From a virus, in the IMG/VR virus record IMGVR_UViG_3300032223_001393, positions 1 through 20,470 of that record: a stretch of DNA of 20,470 nucleotides; one strand, given 5' to 3'. The position numbers and the translations under genes are program-made. Under the pieces are notes generated by a model that ran no database searches, had not been told where the DNA came from, and saw only the letters and a program-made list of their open reading frames with translations. Positions 1 to 6,522 of this stretch are shown here, piece after piece; position 1 is the stretch's first letter; the number at the start of each line of letters is the position of its first letter.

Positions 1-594
1 ATGGCAGAAGAAAAGAAAGAGCGAGATCCGGAATGGATGCAAAAATTATGGCGTCCGGCGATGGGCTGGATGTATATGTTAATCTGTTTAGCAGATATGA
101 TTGTATTTCCAGTATGCTGGTCATTATTGCAAGCCTTAACTCATAGCCCTATCACACAATGGAATCCACTAACACTACAAGGTGCTGGTCTATTCCATAT
201 CGCAATGGGCGCAGTTTTAGGTATCAGTGCTTTTGGTCGTACACAGGAAAAATTAGCAGGCACAGCCGCTAATCCAACAGCAACAAGTCAAATAATGACA
301 ACTAATAATAATATGTCAGGCAACGTAGCTGGTGGCTTTGGTAGTGGTCAAGGCGGCGGAATGGGCGGCGGATTTGGAGGAGCATCAAGTGGCGGATTCG
401 GTTCATCAATGGGCAGCGGCTCAACATTTGGCGCACCTGCGTCAGGAGGCTTCGGTTCCACCAGCGGTGGTTTTGGTTCAACACCAACATCTACAGGCGG
501 CTTTGGAAGCACACCAACACCAGGTGCAACAATCACAACAAGCAGCGGAAAGTTAGGTCCAGCATCAACAGGTGGCTTCGGCGCACCACTATAA
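1..594 (+). CDS. Holin-like membrane protein with Gly-Phe repeat tail
   Basis: This 197-residue protein has two parts. Residues 1-20 are charged. Residues 21-44 and 63-80 are hydrophobic and look membrane-spanning, separated by a short Pro/Trp-containing loop. The charged start, the WRPAMGW motif and the small size resemble phage and gene-transfer-agent holins of the 3TM type, which open the inner membrane for lysis. From about residue 110 the chain is low-complexity, with seven GGFG units (at about 111, 123, 131, 149, 156, 166 and 191) spaced by Ser/Thr/Pro/Ala. That tail is not usual for holins and should be disordered. The window opens exactly on the ATG, so an upstream start cannot be excluded. 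The next gene, 10 nt downstream, encodes an exported cationic peptide, which fits a lysis module. It could instead be a virion membrane-associated protein. The membrane topology is more certain than the holin role. Confidence 0.6.
   Translation: MAEEKKERDPEWMQKLWRPAMGWMYMLICLADMIVFPVCWSLLQALTHSPITQWNPLTLQGAGLFHIAMGAVLGISAFGRTQEKLAGTAANPTATSQIMTTNNNMSGNVAGGFGSGQGGGMGGGFGGASSGGFGSSMGSGSTFGAPASGGFGSTSGGFGSTPTSTGGFGSTPTPGATITTSSGKLGPASTGGFGAPL
328..585 (+). repeat. GGFG repeat region (coding)
   Basis: This in-frame, imperfect repeat encodes seven GGFG units separated by short Ser/Thr/Pro/Ala spacers at the C-terminal end of the holin-like protein. Codon use varies between units (ggc ttt ggt, gga ttc ggt, ggt ttt ggt), so this is not a recent exact duplication. 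The repeat also creates spurious open frames on both strands, including a proline-rich one on the minus strand. Confidence 0.85.
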
Positions 595-604
595 GGAAAT
601 TAAG

Positions 605-775
605 ATGAAAAAACTATTAGCACTTTTAATTGTAGCGGTATTTGCTTCTTCAGCAATAGCAGCTGAGCCAACTAAGAAAGCACCTGCTAAAAAAGAAGTA
701 AAACATCACAAGAAATTTGAAGGCGAAAAGGTTCCAGAAAAAGCACCAGCTAAGGCACCGGCCAAGAAAAAATAA
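605..775 (+). CDS. Small exported Lys/Ala/Pro-rich cationic peptide
   Basis: The product is 56 residues. The first 19 form a good Sec signal peptide: MKK, a hydrophobic core and a small-residue cleavage site ending AIA. The predicted mature part is 37 residues with 13 Lys, 2 His and 5 Glu, a net charge of about +8, in Ala-Pro-Ala-Lys style repeats. I chose the ATG at 605 over an in-frame ATG at 572 because it directly starts the signal peptide and has an AAGGA ribosome-binding site at 593-597; the earlier start would lie inside the upstream gene. No lipobox cysteine is visible, so it is not an obvious outer-membrane spanin. Its position between the holin-like gene and a terminator suggests a role in lysis or in the envelope, possibly like cationic phage disruptins, but that is inference. 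Similar Ala/Lys-rich exported peptides are common in proteobacterial chromosomes. Confidence 0.75.
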   Translation: MKKLLALLIVAVFASSAIAAEPTKKAPAKKEVKHHKKFEGEKVPEKAPAKAPAKKK

Positions 776-801
776 CCTCTCAGTAAATCTGTAGTAAATA
801 T

Positions 802-830
802 AAAGGACTGCTTGACACAGTCCTTTTTTT
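802..830 (+). terminator. Rho-independent terminator T1
   Basis: The arms AAAGGACTG (802-810) and CAGTCCTTT (818-826) form a perfect 9-bp stem around a 7-nt loop, and the T tract runs on to 830. It ends the holin/peptide unit. The loop contains the -35 hexamer of the next promoter. Confidence 0.9.
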
Positions 831-840
831 ATCGTATAAT
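812..840 (+). promoter_or_regulatory. Consensus sigma70-type promoter P1 nested in terminator T1
   Basis: TTGACA (812-817) and TATAAT (835-840) are both perfect hexamers, separated by 17 bp (818-834). The -35 box is the loop of terminator T1, and the terminator T tract forms the promoter spacer. A start site about 7 nt after the -10 box would be near A847, only about 3 nt before the dnaJ ATG at 850. The perfect hexamers suggest recognition by the host housekeeping polymerase, probably early in infection. Confidence 0.85.
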
Positions 841-849
841 GTAGAGACT

Positions 850-1704
850 ATGGATTACTATTCAACTTTAGGATTACAAAGAGGCGCATCTGACGCCGAT
901 ATCAAAAAGGCTTATCGCACTATGGCGATGAAGCACCATCCGGATCGCGGTGGCGACGAAATAAAATTCAAAGAGATTTCACAGGCCTACGAATTTTTAA
1001 CCGATCCGCAAAAAAAACAGATGATCGATTCTGGTATTGATCCAAATAGCCCTAATCAAGGGTTTGGTGGATTTAATCATCATCAGGGCGGAAATCCTTT
1101 TGAATTCCATTTTGGTGCAGGCGATGTAAATGATTTCTTTAACAACTTTGGGTTTGGTGGATTTGGTCAACCAAGGAGCAACAGAAACCGCAGCCTTAAT
1201 ATTCAAATTGAAATCACCCTTGAGGATGTATTGCGAGGCAAGGATATAAATGCTGAAGTAGGAATCCCCGGCGGCCCGAAAAAAATGGTCAACATTTCAA
1301 TACCTCCGGGCATTGAAACTGGGCAACAGATTAGATACGACGGAATGGGAGATAGTTCTATTCCCCATATGCGCCCAGGAGATCTAATTGTAAATATCAT
1401 CGTCAGACCACACCCTGTGTTTAGACGTGAAGGTATATCACTGATATATGATCATCATATTGATGTATGGGATGCCGTGCTAGGTTCAGGCATTGACATC
1501 AGAACTCTAGATAATAAGCAACTAAAAATTACTGTTCCTCCCGGAACACAACCAGATACAGTATTAAGCTGTAGGGGTGAAGGGTTACCCGATGTACGTT
1601 CGAGACAACGAGGAAATCTATTGATTCGTATCAAAGTAGATGTTCCACGCAATCTTACACCAGAACAATTAGCAAAGGTACAAAAATTAAAAAATGAGCT
1701 TTGA
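850..1704 (+). CDS. dnaJ: DnaJ/CbpA-type J-domain co-chaperone
   Basis: This 284-residue protein is a type B (CbpA-like) Hsp40 co-chaperone that would stimulate the host Hsp70 (DnaK) ATPase. The J domain fills roughly residues 1-66 with the essential HPD at 30-32. A Gly/Phe-rich linker with Asn/Asp-Phe-Phe elements spans about 70-110, and a two-part C-terminal substrate-binding region runs from about 115 to the end. The CxxCxGxG zinc repeats of true DnaJ are absent, which accounts for the shorter length. The start fits the family exactly (MDYYSTLGL). It has almost no 5' leader if P1 is used, and only a weak GAG upstream. It overlaps the next gene by 11 nt and heads a proteostasis operon with a deformylase and a ClpA-type unfoldase. 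Host-like chaperone genes occur in other T4-like phages. Confidence 0.93.
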   Translation: MDYYSTLGLQRGASDADIKKAYRTMAMKHHPDRGGDEIKFKEISQAYEFLTDPQKKQMIDSGIDPNSPNQGFGGFNHHQGGNPFEFHFGAGDVNDFFNNFGFGGFGQPRSNRNRSLNIQIEITLEDVLRGKDINAEVGIPGGPKKMVNISIPPGIETGQQIRYDGMGDSSIPHMRPGDLIVNIIVRPHPVFRREGISLIYDHHIDVWDAVLGSGIDIRTLDNKQLKITVPPGTQPDTVLSCRGEGLPDVRSRQRGNLLIRIKVDVPRNLTPEQLAKVQKLKNEL

Positions 1705-2185
1705 ACTAGGACCGCACGACAGTCTAACGCAGGTTAGTACTCCTTGGGATTTCAGCACAGATGGTGATGCACAACAGCTTGAAAGAGATATGATTGATTT
1801 TATGGTATCCAGTGGAGGCATTGGTCTAGCAGCAAATCAGATCGGTATTACCAAACGAGTGTTTGTAATGGGAAGTAATACTATTCCAGATTTTCCTGCA
1901 CCGTTCGCAGTGTTTAATCCTGTGATCAAAGAATCTAGCACTAACCTAGTATTAGATAGAGAAGGTTGCCTCAGCTATCCTGATTTGTTCTTAATGGTGA
2001 AACGTCCGGACTGGATTATCGCCGAGTATCAAGACAGCGAAGGCAACATCAAAGAAATACGGGTAGACGGATATCTAGGTAAGTGTTTTCAGCACGAATT
2101 AGATCATCTAGATGGTATATGTTTTGTTGACAAGGTCAGCAGAATGAAGTTACAATTAGCTATGCAAAGACTAAGGAAAAAGTAA
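1694..2185 (+). CDS. def: Peptide deformylase
   Basis: This 163-residue metalloenzyme would remove the N-terminal formyl group from nascent proteins. All three signature motifs are intact: GGIGLAANQ at 41-49, EGCLS at 90-94 with metal ligand C92, and QHELDH at 133-138 with two His ligands and the catalytic Glu. The length matches compact bacterial and phage deformylases. The gene starts inside the end of dnaJ (11-nt overlap), which suggests translational coupling; an AAAGG at 1676-1680 lies somewhat far upstream. Phage deformylases, known from marine cyanophages, are thought to keep protein maturation going, especially for rapidly made host or phage proteins. No key residue is missing, so activity is likely. 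Confidence 0.95.
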   Translation: MSFELGPHDSLTQVSTPWDFSTDGDAQQLERDMIDFMVSSGGIGLAANQIGITKRVFVMGSNTIPDFPAPFAVFNPVIKESSTNLVLDREGCLSYPDLFLMVKRPDWIIAEYQDSEGNIKEIRVDGYLGKCFQHELDHLDGICFVDKVSRMKLQLAMQRLRKK

Positions 2186-2190
2186 ATTAT

Positions 2191-4527
2191 ATGATCGAAC
2201 CAAGCCAAACTCTACAAATTATATTTGAAAACTCAGTGGCTGTTGCTAAAGAGCTCGGGCACGAATATGTTACAATAGAACATATTGTTTTTGGTATAAT
2301 GAACGACCCAGAATCATATGCTATGATTGATGGGTTTGGTGGCGATGCGAATTTCATCAAAACTAATCTTGATCATTACCTAAGAAATAATCTTAATGAT
2401 ATCAAGACCGATGACCCAAATCAACGTCCAAGAAAAACCAACAGTGTTGAGCGTGTACTAAATCGCTGCTTTACACAGGTGTTGTTTAGTGGACGTCAGC
2501 GTATGGAAATTGCTGATGTTATTATCAGCGTCCTTTCAGAGAAGAATAGTTTCGGCTTTTATTTCTTACAAAAAGGCGGTGTAACCAAAGAGAAGTTTGT
2601 TAAGTTTTTCCAAGAAAATATTGTAGTCCAAGAAGACGAGGATGAAACCCACCCTGTGACAACCCCTAACCAAGTGGATAAAATCCTCAACACATATTGT
2701 ACTAACCTTAGCCTTAAGGCCAAACAAAAGACCATCGATCCAGTTATTGGCCGTGATGAAGAGCTAGAAAAGACACAGCTTGTGTTAGCTCGCCGTAATA
2801 AGTGTAACGTGCTTATGGTTGGTGATCCAGGTGTAGGTAAGACTGCTATTGCCGAGGGTATGGCACGTAAGATCTTTGAAAAGAAAGTTCCTAAGTTTAT
2901 TCAAGACCACACTGTTTATTCACTTGACATACCTGCACTGCTTGCCGGTAGTAAGTATCGCGGTGACTTTGAAGAACGCATTAAGGCTGTGCTTACAGCA
3001 CTTGAACGCAAGGGTAAGATTATTTTGTTTATCGATGAAGCACATATGATGAACGGAGCAGGATCTGCTAGCCAGAACAGCAATGACCTTGCTAATATTC
3101 TTAAGCCAGTACTTACCAAAGGTGTTATTAAATTAATCGCTTCAACTACTTGGGAAGAATATCGCAAGTACTTTGAAAAGGATCGTGCGCTTATGCGTCG
3201 ATTCCAACGCATCACTATCGACGAGCCGACTCCAGAATTGACCGTTAAGATTATTAAAGGTATTCGCAAGTACTACGAAAAACATCACAATGTTAAAATC
3301 AGTGATGCAGCGATTGATCAGGCAGTTAAATTGTCTATCAAATATATGGCAGACAAGAAACTTCCAGATAAAGCCATCGACATCATTGACTGTGCCTGTG
3401 CTCGTTACAAAATCAAAGACGATGACGGTATGGAAGGTATACAACAGATTGTTGATATTGAGCAGGTTACTTACGAACTCAGTAAGATGATTAATATGCC
3501 GTTGGAGATTGTTGCTCAAAAAGAAAGCAAGAATCTTGCAGATCTTGAAACAGGTATGAAAGCAGCGGTCTACGGACAAGAAACTGCGGTTAACACATTG
3601 TTGGATAAAATCTTTGTAGCACAAGCTGGTATGAAGCATCCAAACAAGCCAATCGGTAGTTTCCTATTAATAGGACCAACTGGTACAGGTAAAACAGAAA
3701 CAGCTCGTGTGCTCGCTGATAAGATGGGTATGCAACTCGTACGTTTTGATATGAGTGAATATCAAGAGAAACACAGTGTAGCACGGTTAATCGGTGCGCC
3801 TCCGGGTTATGTCGGCTTTGAAGATAACGCTGGTCAATTGATCACTAAGTTACAAGAAGCTCCTAACTGTATTTTATTGTTAGACGAAATCGAAAAAGCT
3901 CACCCTGATGTTTCAAATATCTTGTTACAGTTTATGGACAACGGATTTGTAACCGGAAGCAACGGAAAACAAGCAGACGGTCGTAACTGTATTTTACTTA
4001 TGACTTCAAACTTAGGTGCTCGTGATAACGAAAATAACAGCATTGGCTTCGGTGAGATTGCTAAAAATGATGAAGATGACAAAGCGGTTAAGAAATTCTT
4101 TGCTCCTGAATTCCGCAATCGTTTAGATGCTATTGTCAAGTTCAGTAAACTAGAAAATTCTGTAGTTATTCAAATTGTCAAGAAGTTTATTGCAGAACTT
4201 AATAACCAGCTCAAAGACAAGAACATTGAGATCGTTGCCAACGCAGAAACAGTACGTTGGTTAGCTGACAAAGGCCACGACAGTAAAATGGGTGCTCGTC
4301 CATTGGCGAGGCTCATCGATACAGAGATTAAATCTCCATTAAGTCGTCGAGTATTATTTGGAGATCTAGTAGATGGTGGTCGTGTAAATGTTACTATCGA
4401 GGATGACAAGCCCGCATTTACTGTTACAGAATTACCAAAGCCGTTAAGTAAAGAAGAAAGAAAGGCCGCAAAATTATTAGCATTAGACAAGGAGACGGCA
4501 AATGATGGAGTTGACCAAGACGACTAG
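2191..4527 (+). CDS. clpA: ClpA-type AAA+ unfoldase with ClpP-docking loop
   Basis: This 778-residue protein is full length for ClpA. A Clp N-domain-like helical region covers about 1-145. The first AAA+ module has Walker A GDPGVGKT at 211-218 and Walker B ILFIDEAH at 278-285. The second has Walker A GPTGTGKT at 495-502, Walker B LLLDEIEKA at 562-570, FRNRLD with an arginine finger near 643, and sensor 2 GARPLAR at 701-707. There is no long ClpB-type middle coiled coil between the modules. The tripeptide IGF at 618-620 sits where E. coli ClpA has IGL, the loop that docks on ClpP. So the protein probably feeds substrates to the host protease rather than only disaggregating them. An AAGGAAAA at 2174-2181 serves as the ribosome-binding site. 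A short acidic tail, unlike typical ClpA, closes the protein. Confidence 0.93.
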   Translation: MIEPSQTLQIIFENSVAVAKELGHEYVTIEHIVFGIMNDPESYAMIDGFGGDANFIKTNLDHYLRNNLNDIKTDDPNQRPRKTNSVERVLNRCFTQVLFSGRQRMEIADVIISVLSEKNSFGFYFLQKGGVTKEKFVKFFQENIVVQEDEDETHPVTTPNQVDKILNTYCTNLSLKAKQKTIDPVIGRDEELEKTQLVLARRNKCNVLMVGDPGVGKTAIAEGMARKIFEKKVPKFIQDHTVYSLDIPALLAGSKYRGDFEERIKAVLTALERKGKIILFIDEAHMMNGAGSASQNSNDLANILKPVLTKGVIKLIASTTWEEYRKYFEKDRALMRRFQRITIDEPTPELTVKIIKGIRKYYEKHHNVKISDAAIDQAVKLSIKYMADKKLPDKAIDIIDCACARYKIKDDDGMEGIQQIVDIEQVTYELSKMINMPLEIVAQKESKNLADLETGMKAAVYGQETAVNTLLDKIFVAQAGMKHPNKPIGSFLLIGPTGTGKTETARVLADKMGMQLVRFDMSEYQEKHSVARLIGAPPGYVGFEDNAGQLITKLQEAPNCILLLDEIEKAHPDVSNILLQFMDNGFVTGSNGKQADGRNCILLMTSNLGARDNENNSIGFGEIAKNDEDDKAVKKFFAPEFRNRLDAIVKFSKLENSVVIQIVKKFIAELNNQLKDKNIEIVANAETVRWLADKGHDSKMGARPLARLIDTEIKSPLSRRVLFGDLVDGGRVNVTIEDDKPAFTVTELPKPLSKEERKAAKLLALDKETANDGVDQDD

Positions 4528-5173
4528 TTGTAAGTTTTACAACAAGTGGGTCTATAAAATCTCGCTTAAATCGAAAGGCGCAACGATGTTTAGAAGTCTC
4601 TCACTTGAAAGGGTGAGAGAATTCTGCATCGACGGACAGCCAAATGCCTATGCAAGCTCAATACAAACACGAGCCTTTGCTCACAAAGATGAATTACTCG
4701 ATCTAGTAAATTTTTTAGAATCTTATCCTTCTAACATCTGGGCGAAGCGTATTGAAGGAAATTCTATTGATCTTTATACCAACGACCGTGAATTCTACGA
4801 TTCTGCTTCATTGAAGTTCAAAGACCAACTAATACATAGGTTCGAGCCTAACGGCAATATAGATTTACTCGACGAAACTAGAACTATCGTTGGTAAAAAG
4901 TTGCCGCACGGAAAATATCAGTTTAGGGTTTATTTGTTGCCGCACAAAATGGGCGGAGATAAAGCAGCCAAGAAACAATATGTAGAATGGCTACAAAAAC
5001 AAGACCCTAAAATGACCTGTACTCCTGCTGTAGAAAAATGGTTCATTAATACTGACTGGAATTGGGATCGTAGATATATTTTAGTTGATAACGAGCAGTC
5101 CTTGCTGATGTTAAAACTAAGAAACGCAGAAGTTGTGGGACGTGTTTACAAATACGTTGTATCCGATAAATAA
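4502..5173 (+). CDS. Conserved hypothetical protein
   Basis: I do not recognise this 223-residue protein. It is soluble and basic in its first 50 residues, with many aromatics, and has no signal peptide or membrane segment. The N-terminus is Lys-rich (TTSCKFYNKW at 7-16), the middle is mixed alpha/beta, and the second half contains KYQFRVYLLPHK and WDRRYILVDN, which look like beta strands. The start at 4502 has a strong AAGGAG (4489-4494) 7 nt upstream, inside the clpA end, giving a 26-nt overlap. An in-frame ATG at 4586 (residue 29) is an alternative and is followed immediately by a strong coding-sequence hairpin (4592-4625). It is the last clearly clpA-coupled gene. Function unknown. Confidence 0.75.
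   Translation: MMELTKTTSCKFYNKWVYKISLKSKGATMFRSLSLERVREFCIDGQPNAYASSIQTRAFAHKDELLDLVNFLESYPSNIWAKRIEGNSIDLYTNDREFYDSASLKFKDQLIHRFEPNGNIDLLDETRTIVGKKLPHGKYQFRVYLLPHKMGGDKAAKKQYVEWLQKQDPKMTCTPAVEKWFINTDWNWDRRYILVDNEQSLLMLKLRNAEVVGRVYKYVVSDK
4592..4625 (+). other. Strong hairpin within coding sequence
   Basis: TCTCTCAC (4597-4604) pairs perfectly with GTGAGAGA (4613-4620) around an 8-nt loop. After one G/A mismatch the stem resumes as AGAA (4592-4595) with TTCT (4622-4625), giving 12 pairs in all. It lies just after an internal in-frame ATG (4586). It has no T tract, so it is not an intrinsic terminator. It could be an RNA processing or translational control element, or chance. Confidence 0.5.
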
Positions 5174-5176
5174 CTG

Positions 5177-5521
5177 ATGTCCATAGAAATCCATACTCTG
5201 CTATCAAATATCACTACAGAATCATCAGATTCTACATTATCCTACGGTGAAAAGTCCAAGGGTGCAGGATACCACAAAGGCAACAGTGGGCTGCACACAG
5301 TTGTATACAATCTTGATAATTTTACAGGTACTATTAAATTACAGGGAACTCTAGAGTTATATCCTGGCGAAGGCGATTGGTTTGATATCGATGGCACTAA
5401 TCTAGAAGGTGTCATAGGAACTTCGCTAGAAACTGTTAATTTTACCGGCAATTTTGTTTGGATTCGCGCCGCATACAACCTACAAACCGGTACTATCACC
5501 GAAATCCGTTATAATTACTAA
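5177..5521 (+). CDS. Conserved phage beta-rich protein, probable virion component
   Basis: This 114-residue protein has a Ser/Thr-rich, probably flexible N-terminus (1-35) followed by a beta-strand-rich domain with alternating hydrophobic and polar residues (HTVVYNLDNFTGTIKLQGTL, then WFDIDG, then FTGNFVWIRAAYNL and GTITEIRYNY). The repeated FTG motifs and aromatic strand ends resemble small beta-sandwich proteins common in T4-like marine phages, but I cannot name a function. There is no signal peptide or membrane segment. No convincing ribosome-binding site precedes the ATG. A GATAAATA sequence at 5165-5172 overlaps the upstream stop codon and lies only 4 nt before the start. A structural role is inferred from fold style and neighbourhood. 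Confidence 0.75.
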   Translation: MSIEIHTLLSNITTESSDSTLSYGEKSKGAGYHKGNSGLHTVVYNLDNFTGTIKLQGTLELYPGEGDWFDIDGTNLEGVIGTSLETVNFTGNFVWIRAAYNLQTGTITEIRYNY

Positions 5522-5533
5522 CCCGCTGTAATC

Positions 5534-5541
5534 GATAAATA
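5534..5541 (+). promoter_or_regulatory. T4-like late promoter motif GATAAATA
   Basis: GATAAATA matches the T4 late -10 element TATAAATA at seven of eight positions. With T4 spacing the transcript would begin near 5547, after the first in-frame ATG at 5546 and 20 nt before the ATG at 5567. This supports the later start for the downstream gene. Confidence 0.55.
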
Positions 5542-5566
5542 TAGTATGACCTTACGGAACAGTACT

Positions 5567-6181
5567 ATGAGAGACCTTATCACAAAATTAGATCTTGTTT
5601 TATTTGAATCAGCACTTAATCCCAAAAACCCTCAAGCGGATTACGAAGCTAAAAAACAAGCATTAGACAAATTAGAGATGGATCCTGTCGCAAACAAGGA
5701 TCCAGAAATCACTAAGGCTATTGCACAACGCAGAGCTGACCTAGAAAAAGAAGCGGCAGGTCTGGGTGTAAAAGAAACTTCAGTACTAGAAAAAGCCCCC
5801 GAAGGCTGGGAAGGCACCGTTAAAGCTATGAAGAAGCATAAGGATATCGATAATCCCTATGCTCTAGCAAACTATATGAAGAACAAAGGCTACAAGAGTC
5901 ACAAGAAGGAAGGCTACATTAAAGCCTACGGGGAAGGATCTTTTGACGATGAAGATTTCCGTAATCAAGAACGCAATGCTGGCTTAGATCGTGAACCACC
6001 AAATAACTTTGCCATCTATATCAACGGTAAAAAGTGGAAAGTACTTCCAGGCCGCGGAACATACGCTGACGATCAGCGTGAAAGACAGCACTATCGTCAA
6101 CTACAAGATATGTGCGCTAAGAAATCTGCAACTACTGGTAAAAAATGGTCTGTACACGTGACCGGCGAGGCACCAACATAA
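5567..6181 (+). CDS. Conserved phage protein with two recurrent phage domains
   Basis: From the chosen start the product is 204 residues. The N-terminus MRDLITKLDLVLFE ends in an LxE site (12-14) like those cut by T4-type prohead protease. Residues 25-70 are charged and helical. Residues 73-112 carry a GWEGTVKAM...NPYALANYMKNKGYKSH block, and 147-201 a block with YINGKKWKV, GRGTYADDQ and a helix ending in VTGE; both recur in other phage proteins as I remember them. Function unknown. An in-frame ATG at 5546 would add seven residues, but the late-promoter motif and a GGA at 5556-5558 favour 5567. The next gene overlaps by one base (TAATG). A virion-associated role is plausible from the leader and the surrounding genes. 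Confidence 0.75.
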   Translation: MRDLITKLDLVLFESALNPKNPQADYEAKKQALDKLEMDPVANKDPEITKAIAQRRADLEKEAAGLGVKETSVLEKAPEGWEGTVKAMKKHKDIDNPYALANYMKNKGYKSHKKEGYIKAYGEGSFDDEDFRNQERNAGLDREPPNNFAIYINGKKWKVLPGRGTYADDQRERQHYRQLQDMCAKKSATTGKKWSVHVTGEAPT

Positions 6182-6522
6182 TGGTAAAACTATACGAAAT
6201 GTTCAGCCCTATAGGCGGTCCAAATACAATGGACGAGCCGGAAGTAGATTGGGCTGACGATCTTAAATTCTTCATTGACAACGATGATGAACTTCTACAG
6301 AATGAATTGTTTCCTGCGATCAAGAAACATAAAAAATATCACGGTCACCCCGACGCATATAAGTTATATGTCAAGCCGGTACAGAGATGCTGTGATGCCT
6401 ACTGCGACAAATTTGACATTGACGACCGAGAAAATAAGTTCGCTCCAGAAGTACTGCTAGATCTAGCAAAAGTTATCGCGGACGAACAACATAAGCATAT
6501 CGAAAAAGGCCATTACAAATGA
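6181..6522 (+). CDS. Conserved hypothetical phage protein
   Basis: From the ATG at 6181, which overlaps the upstream stop as TAATG, the product is 113 residues. An in-frame ATG at 6145 would place 12 residues inside the upstream gene and is less likely. The protein is acidic and mostly helical, with a cluster of Cys and His in the middle (YHGHPDAYK, then RCCDAYCDKF at about 63-72) and a His-rich end (EQHKHIEKGHYK). These could bind a metal, but no standard motif is evident. It begins MVKLYEMF, with an LYE that weakly resembles the leaders on neighbouring genes. The gene ends as ATGA with the nucleotidyltransferase. Function not recognised. Confidence 0.75.
   Translation: MVKLYEMFSPIGGPNTMDEPEVDWADDLKFFIDNDDELLQNELFPAIKKHKKYHGHPDAYKLYVKPVQRCCDAYCDKFDIDDRENKFAPEVLLDLAKVIADEQHKHIEKGHYK

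Noticed and set aside
348-536. Proline-rich minus-strand frame and a His/Gln-rich + frame (332-556) in the Gly-Phe repeat
   Set aside because: Both are by-products of the low-complexity repeat read in other frames.
2295-2300. TGGTATAAT, an extended -10 promoter-like sequence
   Set aside because: It lies inside clpA codons with no good -35 box at the right spacing, and no gene start follows.
3142-3639. 165-residue open frame on the minus strand inside clpA
   Set aside because: The + strand codes for conserved AAA+ sequence throughout. The antisense product has no recognisable motif, and no other gene in the window lies on the minus strand.
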